Both the position numbers and the translations under genes were made by a program. Source: Taenia hydatigena (lineage: Eukaryota > Platyhelminthes > Cestoda > Cyclophyllidea > Taeniidae). Taken from it: a DNA stretch of 64,000 nt. The DNA lies in contig JADWOT020000002.1 in NCBI GenBank assembly GCA_036345935.2, positions 9,640,196-9,704,195 on the forward strand. Reading direction: 5' to 3'. The notes under the pieces were generated by a model, which saw nothing but the letters and a program-made list of their open reading frames with translations, was not told the origin of the DNA and made no database searches. How positions within the stretch are numbered: position 1 is the stretch's first letter; each line of letters starts with the position of its first letter. Shown here piece after piece: positions 1-12,045 of the stretch.

Positions 1-3000
1 CAACGAGACTGGCTTACAGATCTTTGTGTTATAATGCGTTTTCGATTCCAAAGCCAAAAATCAATTTTGCGCACATTACCCCATGCCAGTCTCACTTTGT
101 CTTCCAAATTTTGATATGTTTCACACGTGATAGTAAGATGCTGAAAAGCTAGTGGTCCGCTCTTTGAGGGAGTGCGGAGGGTGGGCACGAGGTAATGCCC
201 TCCTCCCTGCCTCTTTGTCCCTCCATGCTCTTCCTTTCCTATATGTCACCCTGTTTTCGTACGGTCTGGTATTTTGCATTCTGTGCTAAACATGTGGTTT
301 CAGGTTCTGCCTGTTGTCGCGTTCCATGGGTTTAAAGAGCCTTTGCATTGCATGCTCACTAGCTCCGATCTTCTTTTTAAGAGGCATAGTGTCAGGTGGC
401 CTCGAGTAGGCAGGGCATGGCTATGACTCCTGCTCAGCATGCATCAAGGGCACGATTGGGCCCCCATTTCATCACGCCCAAAGGCGGTAATGAGATTACC
501 TGTCGGTGGAAAATAAGAGCTGATTTAATCCAAAGTTGAGAGCCAAAATGTTTCACTTGCATTGAGCAGGTTTAAGCGCAGCGTAGGAGCAGTAACGAAT
601 CCGAGTTGTAGTGCCATGCCGGCGGACTAATGCATTTCTGTGCTTTATACTTCATGGGTGTGGGCGACCGCGTGAATATTACAACACTCTGCAAACTAAA
701 GCCAACCAATGGGTTTAAGTTTGCTTGAATATGCATTTGAATGTCCATCTATTGTGTTCGCATATAGATCTTAACAAAATTATTTATAGGCAAAATATGG
801 CGGCGTCTGGAGCTCTAAGGAAGGGGAGCAGCAAGAGATGGGGACATGATGCTCGATTGGCGTGTTATTGGAGTGCGCAATCGCGCTTATTAACCATTGC
901 ATTACTCCCTTTTCAATGCTTTGTATTTTTCCGCTTTTTTCCTTTTGCGTTTTGTTATATGACGCTTATGAAATTTCAAATAAATGACACTAATGCGCGT
1001 TTCACTTTGCGTCTCGTGTATTAGAGGTTAATTGCCTAGAGTGGGTCTGGCGATTTTTGTCGTGATGTGCATTAACAATTGCAGGACTCATCTTGCTTGC
1101 AGGTCGTAAGCATTGCCTGTTGTTTCCAATGTATGGGGTGCAGTGGATTCGTAAGATAAACAATGAAGGGGTTTGCGCATGTTGTCCGTGTGGGTCATTG
1201 TACTGGGACCCAGTATATGCAGACATTTCCACTATTACTTTAAGTGTTGACTTGATTCAATGACATTAAATGTGAGGTTTAGTAATGGCAGACAAGCTTA
1301 CTACAACCGTGTTTCATTTGTAGTCTAATTAAGCATCCATCGTTGTTTGCTTGTTTCCGAAGCCGTATTTATGCTAGACTCCGTGCTTATGCAAAATGAT
1401 ATGATGTTTATTTTCATATTGTTTATTCGTACCCACTATGCAATGTGTTGATATTGCGATGAAGTGATAATGCTTGAGAAGCCGTACATAGTCGATTTTC
1501 GCCCATCTCTTTTCGACAGAGGGATAATGCTCCTTATCTGGTTGTGGTGACGCCGTCTAGATGCATTGAAAGAAAAAAAGGCATCATGGATTGTGCTTCA
1601 TGTTCGCATTTCAGTCACCTATTATGGCACGAAATACGGAGGGGTGTAGCAATGTAGGCCATGCTACAAAATTTAAAACTCTTGATATTAGACCACCATC
1701 GTATTTCAAATTTTATAAAAATGGCATTCCACCTGTAGCCATAGATCCTGTGTTTGGAAGTAAAATAATCCCTGCCAAAATTCGTTATTTATGATGCATT
1801 TTATTGCAATAAACTTGTTTCCCATGAGATAGCAGGATTAAACGCTTATGAAATTTAAAGATATGACGCGTGGATTTCAATTTAACCATCCATTTCACCT
1901 CTCTTAGGTGCAAACCGTTACTTCACGTTTTCTTTAATCCAATTATCCCAAATTTTCTCGAAACTAACTCATGAGAGAACAGAATTATACGTTTATCTAC
2001 GATTGCATGATGGGTGTGAAAGCCGTTGCAAACTGTGGCTGGCAAAGGAAGATTTGAAAGACACTGAAGTGCATCACTGTTGCACGGACCCCTCCACTGT
2101 GTTGTGAACTGGCAAGTTCGAAAATTCCGCCGTCGGGAGCAAATGTTTTTGTGGTTTAGCACAAAAGCCCGGGATTAAAACCGCTAAAATTATGCAAGCG
2201 GCTCTGGTTCTGTAGGTGTTAATGATCAAAGATTGGAATGGTAATGCGTCTCATGTACAAGAGTTTTAGTCATGTCGAGGGTATGAAGGCGAAAACTGTT
2301 TTCCCTGCAAGCGATTTTAACTTGTTCGCCGCAAACGCCCATCCACACCTTCATGCTTGTGCAATATGGCTAAATTCCTAAATCGCCTATCTGTCCGAAC
2401 TGCACCGGATTCGTCCGTTTGTCAAGCTACCAAGCAATTAAAGCCGAGATAGAACAGCTGCCAGGTGGAAGGGAGAAGACAATGCTTCGAGGTGATGGGC
2501 GCATGGCGATGGCTGATGAATTCGACTTGAAAAAAAAATCGATGTGACGCTGAGTGCGGCAGCTACGGTCAACGGTGTTGGACCCTCACTGGTTACAAAT
2601 CTTGTCCTCCAGTGGAGGCATTGCGACCCTGCCCAGATCTGACGCAATAGTTGAGGTGGATTTGTGGAGCTATTTACAAGCAGAATAACACTCAAAGCTT
2701 CACATAGTAATGGGAAAATGAATTACTAATGCAACGTACGCCATAAGGAATTGCAAGAAACTGAGTGCATAGTCTGTTTGCAGACAGGAAACGCTTTGTA
2801 AAGTGAACTCAAGGGAGGCCGAATTTGAAGGCGCTTCTTCATACGGTAAATATTTACATTTGCATGAGTCAGTAAGCCAGCTTCTGAGTTGACATGCACA
2901 AATTAAGCTGTAAATGGATTCATGGCCGAAATACTCGTGCGACTGTGAGCAAAGCACACTTGCGACGACAATAGTTGACAAACGCAGAAGGTGATCAATG

Positions 3001-6000
3001 CGTGAGCTAATGTGCGCACTAGGAGAAATACGGTCTAAGGGGTAAGATGGCAGTAGGATCCAAACAAATCAATTTGGTTATATGCACAAGCGTTAAATTT
3101 GCGTGATCTTGTGAATCAATGCGGCCAGGTGTTTAACATTTAATCATCGAATTTGTTTTGAGCTGGTCCTTCTTTGTGCAGAGAAGAAAGCAAACGTCTT
3201 TGGCTTCATGCTAAATTGAGGGCCTTCTAGGTCTAGCGCCAACGTATTTTTGGCTTGAAAATTTGTCTGCTTGCCCCTACTCCAAATCTACAGTAAACAC
3301 CTAAAAGGCATTGTAAAGTCGTAAGCACCGCGCAATCTGGCCCATTCGTTTTGCCATGCTATGACCGCTATCCAAATGGTTGTGAACTGTCTGTTGTCTT
3401 GACAGACTCGTTACTGGACCGGCGCAAGCAGTTTGGTATATCGGATTTAGTGAGGTCTCCGCTGAAACACATTTGTCTTTCTACACCTTATAGCTCTAAT
3501 TTACAAGTTGAGCTAACTGAAATTCGAATGTCCTCTTCGCCTCCTCCAATAGTCAGGTGTCGTTGCCATCGTGGAAGTTGTGACAGTGGCAGAGATCACT
3601 GTGAGGCTTGGTGCATGGGACAAAAGCAAATCAACATAGCAGGGAGTATCAGTGGGGCGTTGAAGAAACATTTGGCTACTGCTAACATGACCCTTAACGC
3701 GCGCAAGTTACTCGAGTTCCTTGATTCCTGGCTTCTTTAGTTTAATAGAAATATATGCATGGGCTAGTCGTCGATAAATAGGTTAAATGCAGCAGGTATC
3801 TGTTACTCACAATCACACTCATTCTGAATTTTACTTTATCCAGATAAATACCCGCACATTTGCAAAGTTAGCTTAACATCGTCGCTTGGTAGGATTATGC
3901 GCTCAAAGCAAATCTGAGGGTTAAGAAGGTACATTCAATAAGATTTGGTGCCAAAGTTTGGGGCAAATTAATAGTTTACGCTGGCCATTATGCAACAGTA
4001 GGCGTCCATGAACATTGAAAATTCCCCCTCTTTAATCACGCTTAGAAAGGAGTTACAGGAATTATTATTGAGAAGCCAGCAGATAGGTGCGATTCAGTGC
4101 TCAAATACCACGTTCTAATTCAACCTGCATAAAGCTGGGTTTTTACGTAATTTTAACGTCTTCCTTCTTGGAGTGACAGGCATTTCTAATATTTCCTACT
4201 ATTAAAGTCAAATGGATGATGAGCCAAACGACAACAAAAGAATTCAGGTGTTCCCTAACATATGAATTTAGGCTTTGAGAAAATGAAATGCTGGTAGAGA
4301 TCCACGGCGAAAATGCCGCTTCGAAGTTAGGAACAGAAATGGGAATTCTGTGCCTAGTTTTATTTTGCCATTTAGCTTTCTTCTTACTACCACTGTTAAG
4401 CAGAGCACCTTGTCCACTTTCTGCATACATTTGAACTTTCCCGCAGGAATTTCTCCTCAAGCGCCTATGAGGTGGCTAAAGGAGGTATTAATGGGCCAAA
4501 AGACCAAGAGCTCGGGGCGAAGACCTCAGCAGTTGTAGGCACTGACTCCTCCACAGCGATTCGTGGTTGTGAGGAATTATTGTTGACATGGGTGACAAGA
4601 GGGTAGACCTGTTCTAATGACCCGAGTTATTAAACATTCTGCGAATGAATTAACCACCCTGCTGTTCCTAAAATGTCCTGAATTCGTTTTTCCAAAGTAA
4701 TAATCTGTGTTGGCTATAACAATCGATCCAACGCTTTTTATACCACACCCCTGCATAAAAAGTATGGGAACGACATGACACTAAAGGTTTGCGTGCAATC
4801 GACCCACCATACATAACTTTGTGGTTTTACTGATAGCAAATCTTCTGCCCCAACATTAAACATCTTGCTGCGATTCAGTTACCATGCACTGCTCTAGAAA
4901 GAATCAGCTCTGAGCTGTATCTGGATAAGATTTGGCTAAAAGTATCACGCATCGTCGTCAGTATAATTTGCAGAAAGACTTGGTTTTAGGAGGGGGAAGT
5001 CAAAAGATCCCTCACCTCACGACAAGAAGTGAGGAGAGCAACTGATCTACCCCAAATAGAGTCTGGCAGAAAAACACCCATAGAACGCATGATGACCCGA
5101 TTGATATTACGCACTAAAATGTCTAGCGCTGGATCCAAATGCACTTTTCATGTAGTGAAGCTAAGTACCGCCAAATCATCACAGGGATCTTACAGAGAGG
5201 GTGGTTGAATTTAAAATGGACTTACGACAGAAGAGTAGTTAAATCCGCACCCAAAAGTGGGGGTTAATTATGCCTCGTATTTCAGGAGTAAGCAACCAAC
5301 AGCGCACGTGAAGACAGGATCAGGAATGACCACTAGAGGCCTGCTCAAAATATTTACATGCATATGCATGTGCAGTATCCGAAATAATGATACCTCCGTA
5401 TTTATAGTAGGCAGATGGAACCCGGATAGACAGCAAGGTGCAGTTCATGCGAGAACAGGGGAACCAAGCGAAACGTGCTTTTAGACATATTATCCCAAGC
5501 CCAGTGACTACTGCATAAAATTCGCTCAGTGCGTAAGGCAGTGGTAGTCCTCGTATTATTGACCAAATCTAACTGAATCACAGTCTCGGTGAATGCAAGG
5601 ACGCATAGTAAATGGCTAACTCAACGAAGACTCACTATGGAAGTACCAATTTTGACAAAGCCTTAATGTGAAGTTCAGTTTGAGGACCACTGTTAAAATG
5701 GCACCTCAAGGATTTCCCAAAGACGTTGCTGATGCACGATTCTAAGGTCTGAGAACATGGTAATTTTTCCTCCGCTTGTTCAGCATAGAAGACGCGAAAT
5801 TCAGGGACTCTTATTACTCTCGTAGAGTTTACCTGAACATCAGGTAAGCTCCAAAGATGTGGGCTCATTCTATCACCTTCGATCTTAGCTTGTCAGTGAT
5901 TGCAAACCCTATAAGGATCCGTTGCAAACAAAGCAGATGATAAAGTAATTGCCATCGTGCAAACTCACCAGGTGTCGATAAGGCTTTAAGCCGAATCCTT

Positions 6001-9000
6001 AGCAAATGGATGCACGCGGATCCAAGGCAGACGCATAGCTCTTCGCGCTGAGAAAATTCGGCGGTGGCGACAGAATGTCGGGTAACTGGTCTAGCGCCTG
6101 CAGTAACTGCATGCAACGACGTAGAAGACAAAGAAAGCAAGCCAATAATTGCGTTCCAATTTCACCAAGAGGACGTCCAGGAGAGACCTGATTATCGGAC
6201 ACCGTGGATTAGCTTATCCACGGCTGCTTAATAAGCACAAAACCATATTTCTACCCTTTTGTGTGACTTCAGGCCTTCAATAAACATCCTTTTGGCAAAA
6301 ATCAGATTTAATAACCCTAAATTTTGATTGCTAAGGCGAGAACGGGGCCAGTTTGAAAAGCATTCTTTCTCTATTTTTTTTAAACAAAATCTCTACCTAT
6401 TTACGCAATGCTAGCTAAAGTAAGAAGATAATTGAAAGACAATGGCGAACCTGTAGCAAAAGATATTCAATCCAGATCCAAAACAGAAATAGAAAGCCAT
6501 GCGAGCAAAAGAAGAAAGAGAAGGAACTTTTCCAGAGGCAAGAACTGTATTGTTTTCCTTTTAAATAAATCTCTTTACACCTAGCCATGTGATTCACAAT
6601 CTAGAGGCATTTAATATTAGGAGGTGTGTCAGTGCAACCACACAATTTGAATACAAATTTGTGCCCACTTTTCGTAAATCAAAAAATTTGCTTCCAAAAA
6701 AGAGCTGTTGTTTTCTCCCTTAGCATGAGAAATGGTTTTGCACACACCCTAATAACGGTTTTGCTTACACATCGGCTATGTAAGTTACACATTTAAACAT
6801 GCAAATGCTTGTCCTGCAGAATAGGGAACCGCCACGGCATAAACTTACACTAGTGCGTCCGTTTAATGATATGCCAGTGCAGAATATGTTTTATTGCAAC
6901 ACTGCGCTTAAAGCGATTGTCAACATGCTCAGATTTGATGCCCTCGCCGTTCGCATGCACCGCTGATGTTGTCCGGCTCATAGATTATGAGTACATTGCT
7001 AATGCCTGGTGCATGGTAAGCAAAGAGGCTTCACCATTTCCTGCTATCGGTTTAGCTGTGCCAATGGGCAACCAATCTCACATTTCATTCAAGAAATCAA
7101 GTAAAATGAAACGGGGTGACACCAAGTAGAGAAGCGAGGCCCGTCAAATCCAACGTCAGATGACGCACCAAAGAAACTCGAAGTATGGCAAAGACGGGTT
7201 AGTTGTTTTGAGTTTTGCTAGCAATAAAAGCACATTCAACCAGTCTTAAAGCCTAAGGTTTAAGAATTAGAGAGCAAAGCTAAAGCCTTCCCAATCGAGT
7301 CGATCAATTAGTGCACATCGGTGAGTCGCCAGTAATAATATAGCCAAATAGGAGGGTAATTCAGCGAACAGGGTCAGTGAAGGTAAAGTGTGGTGTGAAC
7401 TGCCAGCATCATCCCAAAGCGCAAGTTGCAATAAAGGTGACGCTTAACGTTTCAAAGCTTTCAAGCGGATGGAATAGTGCAGCGCGGTAGATCATATCCC
7501 CGGTTTCGGATGAATGAAAGCACTGCTTAAGCACTGCTAGAGGCAAGGATGGAAATTAAGCTTAAACAGCACAGCGAAGCACGGGACCAATAGTCAACAA
7601 TGCGGCAGGCTCGGCACTCGCAAGTGCTAGAAGCTCCAATCATGTCAGAAATCGAATTCACGCCAGATACCAATGAAGAGGCGAATCCGTGACATGAGAC
7701 GATATTAATAACACCCATTCCCTGCTTGGTCAAAGCTGACTTCTAAATATTTTTCAATGAAACGAGGAGGGGTGGAGAAAACAGAAGGCAACGACTAAGG
7801 AGTGAAGTGAAAGCTGGTAGTGTTGTCGTGCAAACGGTGAGGCCAGTTCCCATATTATTGCTTCAGCCTTCCTCCCTCACCGAAGGGCTGCGCCCATCTC
7901 CTCTATAATCGTCGCAAATCTCAATCCATGCAGTTTCGGCAACGTACCGCTTATTTTGTCAAAATCTCTAGCGTAGAAAGAGAACAACAAAGATGACGGT
8001 TAAAATGTCACCTGAATTTGACCTTGCTGATGCAGACGGTGTAGGAGGAGCATTTTGACCTCCTTCCACTAGCATGTGACAGAACATAACTAATCGAACA
8101 TTAAGGTTGAATGGTGGTGGACTGTGTATGTGATGTGTCCAGCATAAGTAAAATTGACAAAGAGCAAACTGCGCATACTATCAGACTCAAATCTTGAGGT
8201 GGTCCCGTGTGTTTCATGATGTGTGGACGTGAAACCACAACAGCTCATCACATCTACAACCACATTACGCTTTCATTGTATTGTAGGGTCCTACTTAAAC
8301 CAAATTCAGGGCAGATTGTACGAAGTGAGACAAAGATCTTAAGACGAAATATATTTAGTCCATGTCAAAGGAATCTGGGTCTTCTTGCCATGCCCTCTAG
8401 AGGTGGTACTTATATACCAACTACAGTCGCCTGATTTTATGGTCGCATCATTTCAGCATTTTTAATGCACAATTAACATCAAAGGGAATTCCAGCGGAAC
8501 GTGACGGTAATGCTAAAGTCAAGAGCGGAAAGGGTTCCGTTGCTCATGGTGCACGCTAACATGTTGATTGGACATGCTGGGCATACCCTTTCTCATTTGA
8601 CGTGAAAGGTAGTTATGCCAAGTCTGCTGTGAGACTCAAAATAGGCACAAACAATTTCATGTCGTCTGAGTAAGTTTCCTCTCTCGCGATAAGCATTGGA
8701 CGTCATGCATGACAATTGCGTTAGAAAGAGCTCTGTCCAAATTTCCTTGCATTGGCGTACTCCCAGCATAATTCGTCGTGGACAGTAAGTACATGTTCAG
8801 TTTAAATACACTGCCACAAATTTGCTAGCGGAACTGATTTTGTGCCCTAATATTGCATCCCTTTTGCACAAAATGTAGAACATCATCAAAAATGTAGGGA
8901 TTTGAAGCATAAGATAGTTGCCCAATTCGCAGCACAATGTAAGCTCAGTTTCGAGTTGGCGGAAATGTTAGCCTCCAAAGAGAATAAGGTGAGCATAAAA

Positions 9001-9050
9001 GGCCTGTATTTTTAGTAGCTGTCTAATCAAAGGGGTCACACCGGGAATAA
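1..9050. other. No recognised gene (left flank)
   Basis: I see nothing I can defend as a gene in these 9 kb. Open frames are all under 130 codons, lack convincing splice borders and match no family I know. The longest, 3351-3740 on the plus strand (129 codons), is within what chance gives at this base composition. No long terminal repeats, tRNA or simple-sequence arrays stand out. Confidence 0.6.
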
Positions 9051-9097
9051 TTAAACATAAGCGAGTAACACTGCTTCATTGCACGCACCGTGAAATC
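9051..9097 (-). CDS. Gene C exon 4 (candidate): short C-terminal tail
   Basis: The acceptor follows a strong pyrimidine run (CTCCTCTTTTCTCAACATAG). The exon adds FHGACNEAVLLAYV and a TAA stop and keeps the phase-1 frame. EG95/45W proteins end in a hydrophobic tail encoded by a separate exon; this tail is partly hydrophobic but short. No AATAAA was seen just downstream, so another last exon is possible. Confidence 0.5.
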
Positions 9098-11011
9098 CTA
9101 TGTTGAGAAAAGAGGAGTCTGGTAATTTTGCGAAATAGACCGTGGTTGCAGGCATGGTCGAACTGTTGGCAATTTGCACTTACGCACAAGTAAGCTCAAG
9201 CACGCCTCATTGCCGTGCCAGAGGGGGCCAGACGGAATGGGCCCTTGGGCAGATCAGTTGGTCGCCATAATACCCTCGTTCTTCCTATGCAAACAGACAA
9301 GTCATCTCTCGGTGTGGTAGAGCACATCGCAATCGCACTTGCCAGCTTACCTGGAGGTGGTGTTGTAACAAATCCATCGTATAGTTCAGCCGCCTCTGTG
9401 TCCACCAACACTCGGTATCGAGTTTTGGCCCCCAACCCATCATGAGTGATCCTACCCTGTGAATAATTTACCGTTTTACTCCTGGAGAAGTAAGGTCGAT
9501 GAGTAGAAACCACAGTCAGTCTAATGTGGTTCGCGTAGTTTCCACCCAACGCCCTCACATCCCAAGTTAAAGTAATGCTTTGTGGCGTCGCGAAACTCCA
9601 TCGGAAGTGTGCTGGGAGTGGTTTTGGCCATTCCTTTGTCTCGTCTGCAAAATGGAAAAATCTTTAATGCATGATAGCAACCACTTAAGCATTCTGACCC
9701 CATGCGGAACGAAAATGCGGAACATTTGATGCTAAGCTATTTACGGTGATAGCAGCAAGCAGCATGAATTAAATATGTTTGCCCCAATCCGCAACAAGCA
9801 CTTGCTCAAAGTGAACGCTAATTTACGATTTGAGGGTGTGCAAAACAATTATGAGCATGCTGGGAGGGAGATGTTCGTTTCTAATGCGTGAGTATAGTCC
9901 GAATTTTATTGCAGACATTTTTGGGCTATATATCTCATGCCTTTGGGACGGGTATTAGGCACTTGGCACATACTTTTATCCAATATCCACTTGCTCACAA
10001 TGTGCTGCCAATTAAATGAAAAAAATAGGGCACTAGCACAACATAACAACCTTCCTTATGTAAACAGGCATGCCAGCCTTTGGCATGATGATGCATATCA
10101 TAATCACACTTGCCATCTTACCAGTGGGCAATGTTGTAATGAATCCGTAGAATATAACATCAGAGCTCTCATTCGTAATTGCGTTTACTAACACATGGTA
10201 TCGTGTGTCGGACTCCAATCCGTAAAGAATGAATATCCCATTCGAAAAATTTCCTTTTTTGCTCTCGAGTAAAAAAGGGTTCGAAGGTGAAAATGCAGTC
10301 AGTCTAATTTGGTTCGCGTAGTGCTCGCCCAACTGTTCCACTTCCCAAAGTAGCGTAATGGTGTGGGCTCCCACACAACACCAGTGAAAGTGCTTTGGAA
10401 GCGGTATTTTTACTTCTATTGCTTCTTCTGTAAATCGAAAAAAAATATCTTGCTCAGCAAAACTATTGCGGACATTGTGAATCACTTCGAAGCAGGAATA
10501 CCAAAAACTTGTGCTTCCCAAACGAAAGCACTGGCATTAAGAGGTGTGACTACTTGCAAGTTACCTTTAAAATACGACAATCGGCATGCTTGATCTGTGG
10601 GAGAGGTGTCTGTAAGTATTAGCCTATGACGTATGAGCTTGAATTGAAATGAAACGTATGCACCGAGAATCACGCTAATAATTTAGGTGGAACGCAGCAG
10701 AGATAAGAAATGCGGCATTTAATTCGTGTGACATGATTGTCATTCGCACACAAATGCCACCGTCAACTGGTACAAACGCAGCTATGTATGAGTGGATGGA
10801 AGATGACGAGGTAAAATCAAGTGAATGCAGCAATTAAAAGGTAAACGCACATAGTGCCTCGCCTAAGAAGAACGGAAGCAATTAACCGGTGAGAAATGTG
10901 TACAAATGCTGATCAATATTATACAGTAGATTGAAACCCACCACCCAGTTCTATGCGGCTCCTCGCAAAGTGCGAAAGTGTCAGCAGCATAAGATACAAA
11001 CGAAACGACAT
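9051..11011 (-). CDS. Gene C: intact EG95/45W-like secreted two-Fn3 protein (4 exons)
   Basis: Exons are 11011-10945, 10427-10122, 9644-9351 and 9097-9051; together 714 nt, giving 237 residues plus a stop. All introns (517, 477 and 253 nt) are GT-AG and phase 1. The product has a 16-residue signal peptide ending SHFA, two Fn3 domains of about 100 residues each, and a short C-terminal tail. Each Fn3 domain shows the family signature: HF(H/R)W near its start, then LxWxV, a strand with NxIRLT, and a G-L-x-(S/A)-x-TRY-(H/R)VLV strand. Sequons NES and NYS are present. This is the plan known for the cestode 45W antigens (signal exon, two Fn3 exons, tail exon); EG95-type relatives carry one Fn3. Those proteins are secreted or surface-associated in the oncosphere and are targets of protective host antibody. 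The match is from family knowledge, not a search. Exon 4 is the least certain part. Confidence 0.8.
9351..9644 (-). CDS. Gene C exon 3: second Fn3 domain
   Basis: 294 nt, no stop, phase 1 at both ends, acceptor after a TTTTTCCATTTTG tract and donor GTAAGC. Motifs run LPAHFRWS, LTWDVRAL, ANHIRLTVV, LGAKTRYRVLV and FVTTPPPG. It resembles exon 2 of the same gene (the ANxIRLT and TRYxVLV strands are shared) more than it resembles the arm copies, so the two domains may have arisen or been homogenised within this gene. Confidence 0.85.
10122..10427 (-). CDS. Gene C exon 2: first Fn3 domain
   Basis: 306 nt, no stop in frame, phase 1 at both ends. The acceptor follows a T-rich tract and the donor is GTAAGA. 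The domain starts with an acidic lead (EAIEV), then LPKHFHW and a CC pair, LLWEVEQL, ANQIRLTAF, LESDTRYHVLV and a terminal FITTLPTG. The last motif also ends the first Fn3 exon of copies L and R (IITTLRTG). Confidence 0.85.
10945..11011 (-). CDS. Gene C exon 1: signal peptide
   Basis: The ATG lies 47 nt after a TATA box, the same spacing as in copies L and R (46 nt). The exon encodes MSFRLYLMLLTLSHFA, a typical signal peptide, then RSRIEL and the first base of a split codon, followed by a GT donor at 10944. The cleavage site is predicted after Ala-16, the same position as in the arm copies. Length is 67 nt (70 nt in the arms). Confidence 0.7.
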
Positions 11012-11050
11012 TGCCTACGAAGAATTGGATTACAAGTCTAAATTATGGTG

Positions 11051-11101
11051 CATTTATAAGATTGGGCACCACTATACCAGCCTATCAAATGCGTGTTCTT
11101 G
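11051..11101 (-). promoter_or_regulatory. Gene C core promoter (TATA box and TGATAGGC element)
   Basis: TATAAATG is at 11058-11051, 47 nt before the ATG. TGATAGGC is at 11087-11080, 29 nt upstream of the TATA box. The same octamer sits 30 nt upstream of the TATA box in copies L and R, and a CAAGA stretch just upstream also aligns. Initiation would fall shortly before the ATG, giving a very short 5' UTR (inference). Confidence 0.6.
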
Positions 11102-11197
11102 AACTACAAGGCAACTCCTACATGCGCAAAGTAGTTGATCGTGAAATAATGTGTTGCTTTCTGCTCTGAAATCAGTGGTCTGCTACCACATGACTTA

Positions 11198-11275
11198 TCA
11201 TGAAGGTGCGCAGAGGCAAAGGCTGAAATAAAGTACAAGGCTCAATGACGCCATTGGTCTCAAGTTGTATGTCAT
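11198..11275 (-). pseudogene. Possible relic signal-peptide exon upstream of gene C
   Basis: A minus-strand ATG at 11254 opens MASLSLVLYFSLCLCAPS followed at once by TGATAAGT, which looks like a splice donor whose GT has become AT. An in-frame upstream ATG is at 11275, and a TTTATATC sequence lies about 45 nt before that. It may be the remnant of another family member, or chance. Confidence 0.25.
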
Positions 11276-11375
11276 GTCAACAGAGGGCGAATTGATGCAG
11301 CTAGGCAGCCTTGAGATATAAAGCTAGTTCAGCGAGGCCAAATCACAGCCAAAAGCCCCTGTAGTACCGATTAAG

Positions 11376-11475
11376 NNNNNNNNNNNNNNNNNNNNNNNNN
11401 NNNNNNNNNNNNNNNNNNNNNNNNNNNNNNNNNNNNNNNNNNNNNNNNNNNNNNNNNNNNNNNNNNNNNNNNNNN
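11376..11475. other. Assembly gap (100 N)
   Basis: Exactly 100 N, the usual placeholder for a gap of unknown size. The left arm of the inverted duplication begins right after it, so the true outer end of that arm may be hidden. Confidence 0.99.
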
Positions 11476-11524
11476 CACTCAAAATTCAAAAGTCGCATGT
11501 ATCTAAACCAAGCACATCTCTTAC

Positions 11525-11789
11525 CAACTGCATCAAGCTTGCCAGAATCTAGCTTAAACCAATTTTTAAGAATGGATTGTTTTAAAATTTTGATTGGTGT
11601 TAACTTTGTCCACAAATCAGGAAAGACAATTTGAAAGAGATGAGTTCTTACTGTCTGGGCAAATTTTTTAACTATCTCGCTTGAAGCATTACCGTAAACA
11701 AGCCAAGTTGCTCTACCAATGGAACGCACAAGGCAATTTGTAATCTGAAGCCTGCTTCTCCTACTTCCTTTGCTAAATTTTGCCCCGAC
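11525..11789 (-). CDS. Candidate exon, unknown product (left arm)
   Basis: 265 nt open in one frame, with an AG acceptor before 11789 and a GTAAGA donor after 11525 (phase 1 end). The 88 residues are basic and of ordinary composition, with stretches such as CLVRSIGRATWLVYGNASS and KFAQTVRTHLFQIVFPDL. I do not recognise a family. The right-arm equivalent (about 37145-37410, plus) matches for the first 30 residues (RSRLQIANCLGRSIGRA) and then has in-frame stops, so one or both copies are probably decayed. A retroelement fragment is an alternative. Confidence 0.3.
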
Positions 11790-12045
11790 CTTAAGGAAGG
11801 CGACTTAATCCACGAAGTTCAATCCCTTTTAACTATCTAGACATGCACAACTATCAACCGCATCCACCCCATTTTAAGGCATCAAGTTACTTCTGTTTTC
11901 ACACGTCTATTGAATAAAGAACCAGACAGGATGGGACCATACCAATGCGCAAGAGTAGTCTGCGGTTATCTCAAACCATGCACGGTATCCAGACAAGTTG
12001 GAAAACAGCCACCTGTTGCCAGTAAACAGTCGAGGCGTCTCACAG

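Noticed and set aside
3351..3740. 129-codon plus-strand frame with several Cys
   Set aside because: No family resemblance and no supporting signals.
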